The notes: generated from the sequence alone by a model not told the origin. Shown: positions 24,050 to 31,910, numbered from the stretch's first letter. The stretch: 47,369 nt of DNA from Actinomycetota bacterium (GCA_019348135.1 JAHWJY010000008.1:1-47369), one strand, 5' to 3'. Program-made: numbers and translations.

Positions 24050-24964
24050 TCAGTAGCCGAGGGCGGTGTGGACCGGGCCGAGCAGCTCCTCGCCGGCGGC
24101 CCAGCGCCGGACGTTGTCCGTCACCCGCCGGGCGAGCAGCGGCCGTCCCATCTCGGGGGTGTTGGCCGTGTGCGGCGAGATGAGCACGTCGTCGCGGGAC
24201 CACAGCGGGTGGTCGTCCGGTAGCGGCTCCGGGTCGGTCACGTCGAGCGCCGCCCCGCCGATGCGGCCCGCCTCGAGCGCGGCGACGAGGGCGTCGGTGT
24301 CGACGTGCTGGCCGCGGGCGACGTTCACGATCCAGGCGTGGTCGGGGAGGAGGTCGAGCTCCGCGGCTCCGACGATCCCCACGGTCTCGTCGGTCAGCGC
24401 CAGCGCGAGGAACAGCACGTCGGTGTCGGGGAGCAGCCGGTGCAGGTCGTCGCTCGCGACGACCTCGTCGACGCCCGGCATCGCCGAGACGTGCCGGCGC
24501 ACGACCCGCACCGTGGCGTCGAAGGGGCCGAGCAGGCGCACCAGGGAGGCCGTGATCTCGCCCCCGCCCAGGATCGTGACCGTCGCCCCGAGGAGGTTGC
24601 GCCCGACGGGGCCGGTCCACGTCCGCTGGCGCGCGTAGTGCCCGATCGCGCGCATCCCGCCGAGCGCGAGCGCCAGTGCGTGCTCGGCGACCGGCTCGGC
24701 GTAGACGCCCTTGCCGCAGGTCCACACGTGGTCGTCGTCGAGGACGTCGACGAAGGGCTCGATCCCGGCCCACGGCAGCTGCACCCACCGGATGTCCGGG
24801 TGCTCGTCGAGGACCTGCCGGAGCCCGGCGGCGTCCTTCGGGTCCGACCAGACCACGCCCTCGGCGTCGCCGACGCCCACCACCTCGCCGCCTCCCTCGC
24901 GCACCGCGTCCGCGAGGAACGCGCCGCGACCTTCGGGGAGGACGGCGAGGCGGGGGGTCGTCAC
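24050..24964 (-). CDS. D-isomer-specific 2-hydroxyacid dehydrogenase family protein
   Basis: A 304-residue NAD(P)-dependent dehydrogenase. The nucleotide-binding segment is ATVTILGGGEITASLVRLL, a variant of GxGxxG. The catalytic set is present: Arg in VARGQHVDTDALVAAL, Glu near DPEPLPDDHPLW and His in ISPHTANTPE. It reduces or oxidises a 2-keto/2-hydroxy acid; the substrate is unknown. GTG 24964 has AGGAG eight bases upstream. Divergent murI begins 78 bp away, so the two share a promoter region; a TACCGT box at 25005-25010 fits murI. Glyoxylate or hydroxypyruvate reductase activity is possible, but the sequence does not decide it. Confidence 0.85.
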   Translation of the reverse strand: MTTPRLAVLPEGRGAFLADAVREGGGEVVGVGDAEGVVWSDPKDAAGLRQVLDEHPDIRWVQLPWAGIEPFVDVLDDDHVWTCGKGVYAEPVAEHALALALGGMRAIGHYARQRTWTGPVGRNLLGATVTILGGGEITASLVRLLGPFDATVRVVRRHVSAMPGVDEVVASDDLHRLLPDTDVLFLALALTDETVGIVGAAELDLLPDHAWIVNVARGQHVDTDALVAALEAGRIGGAALDVTDPEPLPDDHPLWSRDDVLISPHTANTPEMGRPLLARRVTDNVRRWAAGEELLGPVHTALGY

Positions 24965-25042
24965 CGGACGGCTCCTGAGGCGACGGAGATCGGAGCCCGG
25001 ACGCTACCGTGACGACCACGGCACGAGCCTGGGGAGCATCGG

Positions 25043-25873
25043 TTGAACGACCGGCCCATCGGGGTCTTCGACAGCGGCCTGGGCGGGCTCACCGTGCTCC
25101 AGGCCCTCGCCGACCTGCTCCCCGACGAGCACCTCATCTACCTCGGTGACACCGCCCGGTACCCCTACGGACCGCGGTCCCGCGAGGAGCTGCAGCGCTT
25201 CTCGGCGGAGATCGCCGACCTCCTGCTCGCCCAGGGCGTGAAGATGATCGTGATCGCGTGCAACTCCGCGACCGCGGCCGCGCTCGAGCTCCTCCGCGAG
25301 ACCACCGACGTGCCGGTCATCGGCGTGGTCGAACCCGGGGTGCGGGCCGCGCAGCGGGTCACCAGCACGGGCCACGTCGGGGTCATCGGCACCCAGATCA
25401 CGGCCGACTCGAAGATCTACGAGCACACCGCGGAGCACCTCCGGACCGGGCTGGAGCTCACGACGCTGGCGTGTCCCGGGTTCGTGGAGCTCGTGGAGGA
25501 CGGCGAGACCACCGGCCCCCGCGCCGACGAGGTCATCGGCACCCGGCTGGTCGAGCTCGCCGACCACGACATCGACGTCCTCGTGCTCGGCTGCACCCAC
25601 TACCCGCTGCTCGCCCGGACGATCAAGGACCACGTCGGTCGCGGCGTCACGCTCGTGTCCTCGGCCGACGAGACCGCCTTCGAGGTCCGCGACATCCTGG
25701 AACGGACGGGCTGGATGCGCGAGCCGGCCGGGATCCCCGGCACGCGGACGTTCTTCACCACCGGCGACCCGGCGCGCTTCCGCGAGCTGGGTGAGCGCTT
25801 CCTCGGCTTCCCGCTGACCGACGTCCGCGCCCACCACTGGCCCGCGAGTCCCGCTCCCGCGGCGGATCTGTAG
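25043..25873 (+). CDS. murI: Glutamate racemase
   Basis: A 276-residue cofactor-independent racemase that supplies D-glutamate for peptidoglycan. The two catalytic cysteines are C73 (IACNSAT) and C184 (LGCTHYP), framed by FDSGLGGLTV and LGDTARYPYG. Length is normal. TTG 25043 is the start, with GGGGAG seven bases upstream; no better in-frame ATG exists, and the family motif begins almost at once. A perfect 28-bp palindrome follows the stop and separates it from the convergent M20 hydrolase gene. It is not in a cell-wall operon here, although a penicillin-binding protein gene lies about 19 kb upstream. Confidence 0.95.
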   Translation: MNDRPIGVFDSGLGGLTVLQALADLLPDEHLIYLGDTARYPYGPRSREELQRFSAEIADLLLAQGVKMIVIACNSATAAALELLRETTDVPVIGVVEPGVRAAQRVTSTGHVGVIGTQITADSKIYEHTAEHLRTGLELTTLACPGFVELVEDGETTGPRADEVIGTRLVELADHDIDVLVLGCTHYPLLARTIKDHVGRGVTLVSSADETAFEVRDILERTGWMREPAGIPGTRTFFTTGDPARFRELGERFLGFPLTDVRAHHWPASPAPAADL

Positions 25874-25875
25874 GC

Positions 25876-25903
25876 GTTCCGTCCCAGCATGCTGGGACGG
25901 AAC
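25876..25903. terminator. Perfect 28-bp palindrome, likely bidirectional terminator
   Basis: GTTCCGTCCCAG and CTGGGACGGAAC flank a central CATG, so the whole 28 bases are a perfect inverted repeat. It lies three bases after the murI stop and 15 before the stop of the convergent M20 gene. This position suits a shared terminator for both strands. There is no T run on either side, so it would act as a non-canonical hairpin terminator. Confidence 0.75.
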
Positions 25904-25918
25904 GACCACACATCCGGG

Positions 25919-27094
25919 TCAGGCGGTGGTGTGGTCGTAGGTGCGGGCCAGCAGACGCTCCCGGAGGGGGCCGTCCTCGGCGGCGTCGATGGCGGTCCAG
26001 GCCATCGCGACCGCCCCGTCGAGCAGGGCCCGGTCCGCCGACGGCGTCGCGCAGGCGGCGGTGAACTCGGGCTGGTGGTTGACGGCGCCGTCCGACTCGA
26101 TCGCGAGCATCGGGTGGATGGCCGGCATCGCCAGGGAGACGTTGGCCATGTCGGTCGAGCCGACCATGCGCTCGCCGGCGACGCCGAGGTCGACGAACTC
26201 GCGTCCCACCGCCGTGGCGTTCTGGAGGTAGAGCGCGACGAGGTCGGGGTCGTGCTCGAACTCCGAGTACGCGGGCCCGGGCTCGTCGAAGTGGACCTCG
26301 CAGCCCGTGGCCAGCGCGCCGGCCTCGAAGCAGCGCTGGACGCGCGGGTAGATGTCGTCGAGCTCCGCGAGGGTCGCGGCGCGGACGTACCACTGCCCGG
26401 CCGTGCGCTCGGGGACGATGTTGGGGGCGTCCCCGCCGTCCGTGACGATCCCGTGGATGCGGTCGGTCGGCCGGATGTGCTGGCGCAGGAGCCCGATCCC
26501 CACCTGCGCGACCGTGAGCGCGTCCGCGGCGTTCAGGCCGAGCTCCGGGTAGGCGGACGCGTGTGCCGACCGTCCGGCGTAGTGGACGTCGAAGTGCTGC
26601 ACGGCGAGGCAGCCCATCGCCGCCATCTCGTAGGCGGCCGGGTGCACCATCATCGCGAGGTGGAGGCCGTCGAAGGCGCCGTGCTCGAGCATGATGATCT
26701 TCCCGCCGCCGCCCTCCTCCGCGGGCGTGCCGAGGACGGTCACGGTGAGCCCGAGGTCGTCGGCCACCTCTGCCAGCGCGAGCCCCGCCCCGACGGCGGA
26801 CGCGGCGATGACGTTGTGACCGCAGGCGTGCCCGATCCCGGGCAGCGCGTCGTACTCGGCGCAGATCCCGACGTGCAGGGGACCGGTGCCGGCCGTCGCG
26901 ACGAACGCGGTGTCGAGGCCGGCGACCCCGGAGGTCACGTCGAACCCGCGCGTCGCGAGCACGTCGGCGACGCGGGCCGAGGACCGGTGCTCCTCGAAGC
27001 CGACCTCCGGGTCCGCGTGGAGCGCGTGGCTGAGGGCGACGAGCGCGTCGGCCGTCCCGTCGACCCGGTCCCTGCTGGCCTGCTTCGTGTCCAC
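25919..27094 (-). CDS. M20 family metallopeptidase/amidohydrolase
   Basis: A 391-residue zinc-dependent M20 hydrolase, with the metal-site pattern YDALPGIGHACGHN, the catalytic GTPAEEGGGGK, a lid/dimerisation region that opens MMVHPAAYEMAAMGCLAVQH, and a late conserved histidine. It cleaves amide bonds of N-acyl amino acids or peptides; the substrate is unknown. GTG 27094 with AGGGAG five bases upstream is the start, because the open frame above it has no M20 homology. In known N-succinylamino acid systems an M20-type desuccinylase completes the path, but here the racemase pair is about 15 kb away, so that link is only a possibility. It is divergent from the thioredoxin-like lipoprotein gene. 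Confidence 0.85.
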   Translation of the reverse strand: MDTKQASRDRVDGTADALVALSHALHADPEVGFEEHRSSARVADVLATRGFDVTSGVAGLDTAFVATAGTGPLHVGICAEYDALPGIGHACGHNVIAASAVGAGLALAEVADDLGLTVTVLGTPAEEGGGGKIIMLEHGAFDGLHLAMMVHPAAYEMAAMGCLAVQHFDVHYAGRSAHASAYPELGLNAADALTVAQVGIGLLRQHIRPTDRIHGIVTDGGDAPNIVPERTAGQWYVRAATLAELDDIYPRVQRCFEAGALATGCEVHFDEPGPAYSEFEHDPDLVALYLQNATAVGREFVDLGVAGERMVGSTDMANVSLAMPAIHPMLAIESDGAVNHQPEFTAACATPSADRALLDGAVAMAWTAIDAAEDGPLRERLLARTYDHTTA

Positions 27095-27167
27095 CGTGCT
27101 CCCTGACGTCGGAGGGGTGGCGACGCTAGCGTCGTCCCGACCGCCCGGCCCGGCGGTGGAGGCACCC

Positions 27168-27663
27168 GTGAGCCGTCGCCGCACCGTCCTCCCGCTCGTC
27201 CTCGCGGCCGTGCTCGCCGCCGCCTGCGGCGGCCACGTCCCGGGGGGAGGGCAACCTCGCCGCGCTCGACTTCGTCGCCCCGGACCTCGACGGTGGACAG
27301 GTCCACGGGGCCGACCACGCCGGCCAGGACGTCGTGCTGTGGATGTGGGCGCCGTGGTGACCGTCGTGCAACCGTGAGGCGCCCGCGGTCGCGGAGGCCG
27401 TCGAGGAGTACGGGGACCGGGTCCAGCTGATCGGCGTCCCCGGCCGGGACCGGACGGGTCCGATGCAGGAGTTCGTGGCCCGGCACGCGCTCGAGGGGAT
27501 GCTCCAGGCCGTCGACGAGGACGGGACCCTGTGGGCGCGCTACGGCGTGTCCTACCAGCCGGCCTGGGTCTTCATCGACGAGGACGGCGATGTCGAGGTG
27601 CACGCCGGCGGCCTCTACGGTGACGCCATCGGCGAGGCCATCGACGCGCTCCTGGCCCGCTGA
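27168..27663 (+). CDS. TlpA/DsbE-like thioredoxin lipoprotein with in-frame UGA at the catalytic Cys (candidate selenoprotein; frameshifted as assembled)
   Basis: GTG 27168 starts a lipoprotein signal (MSRRRTVLPLVLAAVLAAAC). The mature part then continues in another frame: NLAALDFVAPDLDGGQVHG, then VVLWMWAPW, UGA (27358-27360), PSCNREAPAV, and a full thioredoxin half to 27663 with YGVSYQPAWVFIDEDG, the cis-Pro region. In homologues the UGA position is the first Cys of WAPWCxxC, so UGA probably encodes selenocysteine. The frame change occurs at a run of six G (27242-27247); with five G the protein reads ...GGHVPGEGNLAAL... without a break. A sequencing indel there is the simplest explanation. 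The role would be an envelope thiol oxidoreductase like MPT53. It could also be a degraded pseudogene. Confidence 0.65.
27378..27399 (+). promoter_or_regulatory. Candidate bacterial SECIS hairpin after the UGA codon
   Basis: Eight base pairs (27378-27380 with 27397-27399, then C82-G96, then 27383-27386 with 27391-27394), interrupted by one bulge on each side, enclose the loop GGUC (27387-27390). The loop begins 26 bases after the UGA and carries the G and U that SelB recognises in the E. coli fdhF element. Distance and loop size fit the general bacterial SECIS rules. GC-rich DNA forms hairpins easily, so this supports the case without proving it. Confidence 0.45.
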
Positions 27664-27698
27664 CCCGCTGTCGCTCCCCACGAGGTCTCCCCCTGGAC

Positions 27699-28280
27699 AT
27701 GCCCCGCGTCGTGGCCTTCGACCTGATGGACACGGTCGTGCGCGATCCCTACCGCGAGGCGCTCGAGGCGGCGACCGGCCTCCCGCCTGCGGAGCTGTTC
27801 TCGCGACGCGACCCGGATGCCTACCCGGCGCTCGAGCGTGGTGACCTCCCGGAGGCGGGCTACTGGGCGACGTACGCGGCCGCCGGCATCCCCGTCGACG
27901 TCGACGCCTTCCACATGGCCCGGCGCGCCGGCTACCGCTGGCTGCCCGGCATGCGCCCGCTCCTGGAGGATCTCGACGGCCACACCCGGCGCGTGGTCGC
28001 CTCGAACTACCCCACGTGGATCGACGAGGTCGCGGCGACCTTCCTCGCCGGCGTGTTCGACGATGTCCACGCCTCCTGCCACCTCGGGGCGCGCAAGCCC
28101 GACGAGGCCTTCTACCTGCGGCTGCTCGACGCGCTGGACGTCGAGGCCGGCGAGGTCGCCTTCGTCGACGACCGCGAGGCGAACGTCGTGGCGGCCGAGC
28201 GACTCGGGATACGGGTCCACCGCTTCGCCGGCGCCGACCCCCTGCGGGCGTGGCTGCGCGGGCAGGGCCTGCCGGTGTGA
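27699..28280 (+). CDS. HAD-superfamily hydrolase with altered first motif
   Basis: A 193-residue HAD-like protein. Motif I is FDLMDTVV, motif II is the Ser/Asn of VASNYPTW, motif III is the Lys of LGARKPDEAFY, and motif IV is FVDDREANVVAA. In the classical motif DxD(G/T) the residue two after the nucleophile is the acid/base Asp; here that position is Met, and an Asp comes one residue later, so ordinary phosphatase chemistry is uncertain. The cap is short, as in subfamily IA. ATG 27699 has only a weak upstream GAGG. It follows the thioredoxin-like gene by 35 bp in the same direction and may be cotranscribed with it. The substrate is unknown. Confidence 0.78.
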   Translation: MPRVVAFDLMDTVVRDPYREALEAATGLPPAELFSRRDPDAYPALERGDLPEAGYWATYAAAGIPVDVDAFHMARRAGYRWLPGMRPLLEDLDGHTRRVVASNYPTWIDEVAATFLAGVFDDVHASCHLGARKPDEAFYLRLLDALDVEAGEVAFVDDREANVVAAERLGIRVHRFAGADPLRAWLRGQGLPV

Positions 28281-28286
28281 CGTGGC

Positions 28287-28919
28287 TCAGCCGCCGCGCA
28301 GGAAGGCCCCGCGGTCGCTGACGCGGTCCGGACAGGTCGTCATCACGGCGCTGCGTACCGCGAGGTCGTGGTCCAGCACGACGTCGTGGGTGCGGGCGAG
28401 CCCGAAGGTGCTGGTCGTGACGGCGACGGCGCGGTAGAGGTCGACCGCACGTTCCGTGTAGTACTCACAGTTGTCGAACCGGACCCTGATCGCGACGGTC
28501 GCCGTCTCCCCGGGGGCCAGGTCGACCGGCGTGCCCGCCGTGCCGGACGGCACGATCATCGGAGCCGGGCGGCCGTCGAACGCGACGCCGGTCACGGTCG
28601 CGGGGAGCCACCCGTCGTTCCGGACCGGGATGCGGACCTCGGCCTCGTCGCCGTGGACGTACCGCAGTGTGTACATGCCGCGTGCGTCGAACTCCTCGAT
28701 CGTGCGGTTGACCGCGCCGTCGTCGAAGGTGACGTCGCCGGCCTGGGTCAGCGCGACCGGCGGGACGAGCCACAGCGCGACCCCGAGGGCCACCGCGACC
28801 GCTCCCGCCAGGGCCCACCTCCGAGGCCGGCGGCCGCGGACCGGCGACGCTCCCCGGTCCGGGCCGGACAGCGCCGGACCGGTCGTCGTGTCGGTCGGGT
28901 CGACGAGCATGTGGCTCAT
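28287..28919 (-). CDS. Single-pass membrane protein of unknown function, paired with the beta-helix gene
   Basis: A 210-residue protein with a Pro/Arg-rich cytoplasmic start, one hydrophobic segment at about residues 36-58 (ALAGAVAVALGVALWLVPPV), and an external domain with beta-rich, CARDB-like features (EVRIPVRNDGWLPATVTGVA and LAPGETATVAIRVRF). Two cysteines (NCEYY and TTCPDR) in the external part could form a disulfide. I recognise no named family. The ATG at 28919 overlaps the stop of the beta-helix gene by four bases, so the two are probably coexpressed at the cell surface. It converges with the HAD gene, with six bases between stops. Confidence 0.6.
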   Translation of the reverse strand: MSHMLVDPTDTTTGPALSGPDRGASPVRGRRPRRWALAGAVAVALGVALWLVPPVALTQAGDVTFDDGAVNRTIEEFDARGMYTLRYVHGDEAEVRIPVRNDGWLPATVTGVAFDGRPAPMIVPSGTAGTPVDLAPGETATVAIRVRFDNCEYYTERAVDLYRAVAVTTSTFGLARTHDVVLDHDLAVRSAVMTTCPDRVSDRGAFLRGG

Positions 28920-30769
28920 CCGGCCGTCCCGCTCCGGAGACGGCGGAGGCGGACCGCGCCCGTCATCAGCGCGAGCCCGACCAGCCCGATCAGCATCACG
29001 GGCCCGCCGGTCGCCGGCAGGCCACCCTCGTCCGTGGCCGCCGGCGCCGCCGCCGGTCCCTCGCCGCCGGGTGCGGCCGACCCGTCATCGGCCCCCGCGT
29101 CCTCCGACGGCGCAGCCTCGCGACCCTCCGGCTCCGACGGCGACTCGATCCAGTCGCAACCGGTGGGGGAGGGGTTGTCCTCGCGGTCGTACTCGGCGCA
29201 CGGCAGGAGCGCGGCCGACTTCACGGGGTTCGAGGTCGTGAACACCGATCCGCCGCCGTCACAGTCCGGGAGGGAGGTCAGGCTGGGGGAGAGGTGCGGC
29301 GAGTTGGATGTCGCCGACCCGTCCTCGGAGGCCGTCGAGGTGTTGCCCTGCCAGCAGTTGCCCTCGCCCTGGTCGTCCCACCAGAAGTCGATGCCGTTGG
29401 GCTGGACGTGGCCGTCGGGGTGCACCCCCATGGTGTTGTCCACGAAGTGGTTGCCGTGCGACGTGTCGTACTGGTTGCCGCCCTCGAAGTCGTCGCGGAT
29501 GGCGGCGGGGACCCAGAACAGCATGGCGCCCTGACGCCAGTTGTCGTAGATGAGGTTGTTCCGGACGAAGTTGTAGTTGCCACCGGCGAACATGATGCCG
29601 GTGCCGACGGGGACCGGGAAGACCGGGCACACGACGCCGTCCTCGTAGCCGACGTCCGCCGGCCGCTCCGCGCGACAGGGGCCGCCCTCCTGGACGTTGC
29701 CGTAGTAGTTCACGTTGTTGGCGTAGATGAGGTTGTCCTCGAGCCAGGCGTGGTCCTGGGGCATGCCCGGGTGGTTCGGGACGAAGCTGTCCGACACGTA
29801 GCCCGCGCCGTTGTGGTGCACCCGGTTGTCGTGGAAGTAGACGGAGTTCCCGGCGGTGCCCGAGAACCCGAGCGAGTTGTGGTGCGTGTCGCAGCCGAAG
29901 ACCTCGACGGCGTAGCGGTCGAGCGGCCCCGTCTCGGTCGAGTCGGCGTTCACGTCGGCCGGTGACCCGGGGTAGATGCCCGAATCGCCGTTGTGGTACG
30001 TCTCACAGTCCCGGATCACGCCGTGGTCGGCGGCGAAGGTGAGGATCCCGTAGAGGTCGTTGTTGCGCGCCACGACCCGGTCCAGCACGTAGCCATCCGT
30101 CTCGTGGACGTAGATCGCGTTCTCGCGCACGAGCTCGAAGCCCATGTTGCGTAGGTAGAAGCCGTCTGCGCGGTCGGCCTTGAGCGCGTTGTGCTTCACC
30201 CAGTCGCCGTCGGCGGTGAACCCGCCGCGCAACATCGTGTCCGTCGGCTCGGCACCGGTGCCTTCGATCTGGAGGTTGCAGAGGGGGGCGTCGCCGCAGG
30301 CGCGGTCCTCGTCCGCCGGGTCGTCGCCGGCGACCGTCACGAGGTTGACGACCTCGCCGCAGGACACCTGCTGTTCGTAGGTCACCACGCCGCCCTCGTA
30401 GTCGTCGGCGCACGGGGCGTCGACGCTCGGCTCCTCGCGGTACAGGCCGGGCAGGACGTAGATGTTCGTCCCCTGCACCTCGACGGCGTCGACCGCTGCC
30501 TGGATGTGCTCGTGGGTGCAGACGGCCAGCAGGTCGCGGTTGAACGCCTGGAGGTCGGGGTCCGTCATCGCGTCGATGAGCGCCGCGGACTCCGGCTTGC
30601 ACACGACGATGACGTCCGCCGCCTCGTCGATGCTGCGGTGGACCGGTACCGGCGCCCCCTGGTCCGGGAACTGCGACTCCCGCTCCTCGTGCGCGAGCGC
30701 GGCACCGAGGGTCGACAGGACCATCGTGACCACGAGCAGGAGGACGGTGACGAGCGAACGGACGTTCAT
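28916..30769 (-). CDS. LPATG-anchored right-handed beta-helix repeat surface protein
   Basis: A 617-residue exported protein. The N-terminal signal peptide (MNVRSLVTVLLLVVTMVLST...ALA) precedes a cysteine-bearing domain and then a right-handed beta-helix of Asn-rich coils such as NAIYVHETDGYVLDRVVARN, HNGDSGIYPGSPAD and NNLIYDN. A low-complexity Glu/Ala/Pro spacer leads to the sorting signal LPATGG, a hydrophobic segment and a short Arg-rich tail. This is the layout of a sortase substrate. Beta-helix proteins of this group bind or cleave polysaccharides; no catalytic triad is recognisable. It is translationally coupled to the small membrane protein. No sortase gene is in the window. Confidence 0.82.
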   Translation of the reverse strand: MNVRSLVTVLLLVVTMVLSTLGAALAHEERESQFPDQGAPVPVHRSIDEAADVIVVCKPESAALIDAMTDPDLQAFNRDLLAVCTHEHIQAAVDAVEVQGTNIYVLPGLYREEPSVDAPCADDYEGGVVTYEQQVSCGEVVNLVTVAGDDPADEDRACGDAPLCNLQIEGTGAEPTDTMLRGGFTADGDWVKHNALKADRADGFYLRNMGFELVRENAIYVHETDGYVLDRVVARNNDLYGILTFAADHGVIRDCETYHNGDSGIYPGSPADVNADSTETGPLDRYAVEVFGCDTHHNSLGFSGTAGNSVYFHDNRVHHNGAGYVSDSFVPNHPGMPQDHAWLEDNLIYANNVNYYGNVQEGGPCRAERPADVGYEDGVVCPVFPVPVGTGIMFAGGNYNFVRNNLIYDNWRQGAMLFWVPAAIRDDFEGGNQYDTSHGNHFVDNTMGVHPDGHVQPNGIDFWWDDQGEGNCWQGNTSTASEDGSATSNSPHLSPSLTSLPDCDGGGSVFTTSNPVKSAALLPCAEYDREDNPSPTGCDWIESPSEPEGREAAPSEDAGADDGSAAPGGEGPAAAPAATDEGGLPATGGPVMLIGLVGLALMTGAVRLRRLRSGTAG

Positions 30770-30885
30770 GGCGTGGGGCTCCCGCGACGAGATACCGACA
30801 GGTACGTGAGTGGGTTCTTCGACACCGACGCCGGCATCTCCCCCCGACCCTACGACCACGTCCGGATCCGGTCGAGGTGTCCGGT

Positions 30886-31281
30886 TCACCGTCCGAGCGC
30901 GGCGCGGATGTCGGCCGGCAACGGGGTGGACGCCGGCACCACGAGCGTGTCGAGCCTCACCTCGCCGGTGGCCACCCACCACAGCCGGGCGACGACGTCC
31001 CACTCGGGGGGCAGCTGCGCGACCGCCGCCAGGGCGGACCGACCGGTCGGGGCGTGGCCGTCGCACCACAGGTCGAGGCCGAGCTCCAGCGCACAGGACG
31101 CGCACACCGCCCCCGGCCCGACGGGGCCGCATCCGGGGACGAACCGTGGCGCACGCCCACAGCGGTCGCACTCGCCGGCGTCGACCGCCCGCGGCCCGAG
31201 CTCGGGGTCGTCGAGCCAGGGGTAGGCCGCGACCAGCGCCGCCCGGAGGCCGCGCCGGTCGAGGCCGGCGGCGTCGGTCAG
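30886..31281 (-). CDS. Zinc-finger-like protein with probable CTG start, coupled to the RDD gene
   Basis: A 131-residue protein with cysteine groups ECDRCGRAP, FVPGCG, AVCASCALELGLDLWCDGH, suggesting one or two zinc sites, followed by a helical end (AALAAVAQLPPEWDVVARLWWV). No in-frame ATG, GTG or TTG occurs before the first cysteine pair unless one goes far into the RDD gene. The likely start is CTG 31281, which overlaps the RDD stop as CTGA, the same coupling as the ATGA/GTGA overlaps elsewhere in this window. There is no strong Shine-Dalgarno, so reinitiation by the same ribosome is plausible. Function is unknown. Confidence 0.55.
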   Translation of the reverse strand: MTDAAGLDRRGLRAALVAAYPWLDDPELGPRAVDAGECDRCGRAPRFVPGCGPVGPGAVCASCALELGLDLWCDGHAPTGRSALAAVAQLPPEWDVVARLWWVATGEVRLDTLVVPASTPLPADIRAALGR

Positions 31282-31784
31282 CGGTCGAGCACCAGCGCGT
31301 CCGCCATCTTGTCGTGGAAGCCCTGGTTGCGGTCGTCGCTCGAGATCGTGACCGCGATGTAGATGGTGACGCCGAGGCTGGCGAGGGGACCGATCACCGG
31401 GATGACCCCCAGGAGCAGCCACCAGTTGCGCTTGAAGGACTGCTCGGCGGTGAGGTTGACCCCGGCCTCGGAGGCCACGGACATCCCCAGCATCCGCTTG
31501 CCGAGCGTGCCCCCCTGCGAGCTCTCGAGCCACACGAAGTAGGCGAGGTTCGCCACCGCGGCGAGCGCCGAGTAGACGATGCCGCGCGCGTCGAGGTCGA
31601 GCACCAGCAGCAGCAGGATGCCCACCGGGATCCCGACGATGAGCGCGTCGATGATGCGCGCACCGAACCGCTTGCCCAGCCCGCCGTACGCGTCGGTGCG
31701 GGCGGTCCCGCTCGGTGGCGGTGGCGGCGGTGGCGGCGTCGCGCCGCTGTCGTCGCCGGACCAGGACGGGGTGTCGTTGCTCAC
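31278..31784 (-). CDS. RDD-family membrane protein
   Basis: A 168-residue protein with the RDD domain: the name-giving Arg in YGGLGKRFGARIIDALIVG, then three hydrophobic segments (GILLLLVLDL, IVYSALAAVANLAYFVWL, WWLLLGVIPVIGPLASLG), with the Gly-rich GGTLGKRMLGM between the second and third. The N-terminus has a short polyproline stretch after an acidic start. GTG 31784 has GGAGGG five bases upstream. RDD proteins are thought to act as small transporters or ion exchangers, but the function is unsettled. It is translationally coupled to the zinc-finger-like gene and divergent from leuB. Confidence 0.85.
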   Translation of the reverse strand: MSNDTPSWSGDDSGATPPPPPPPPSGTARTDAYGGLGKRFGARIIDALIVGIPVGILLLLVLDLDARGIVYSALAAVANLAYFVWLESSQGGTLGKRMLGMSVASEAGVNLTAEQSFKRNWWLLLGVIPVIGPLASLGVTIYIAVTISSDDRNQGFHDKMADALVLDR

Positions 31785-31848
31785 GGTGCCCTCCACGAAC
31801 GCCGGTGATCTCGCGCGCCCCGACCCTAGTCCCCGACAGCCCCGCGGG

Positions 31849-31877
31849 TTCGGAGGAGCGGCGCGGGTCCGTAGGAT
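31849..31877 (+). promoter_or_regulatory. Promoter for leuB
   Basis: TTCGGA (31849-31854) and TAGGAT (31872-31877) are 17 bases apart, a good actinobacterial vegetative promoter. The predicted start near 31884 gives a 5' UTR of about 27 bases with a GAGGAG site before ATG 31911. Unlike leuA and cimA, this leader is too short for an attenuator peptide. Confidence 0.55.
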
Positions 31878-31910
31878 GCGGCGGTCCAGACCCGCGAGGA
31901 GCGCCCCGAC

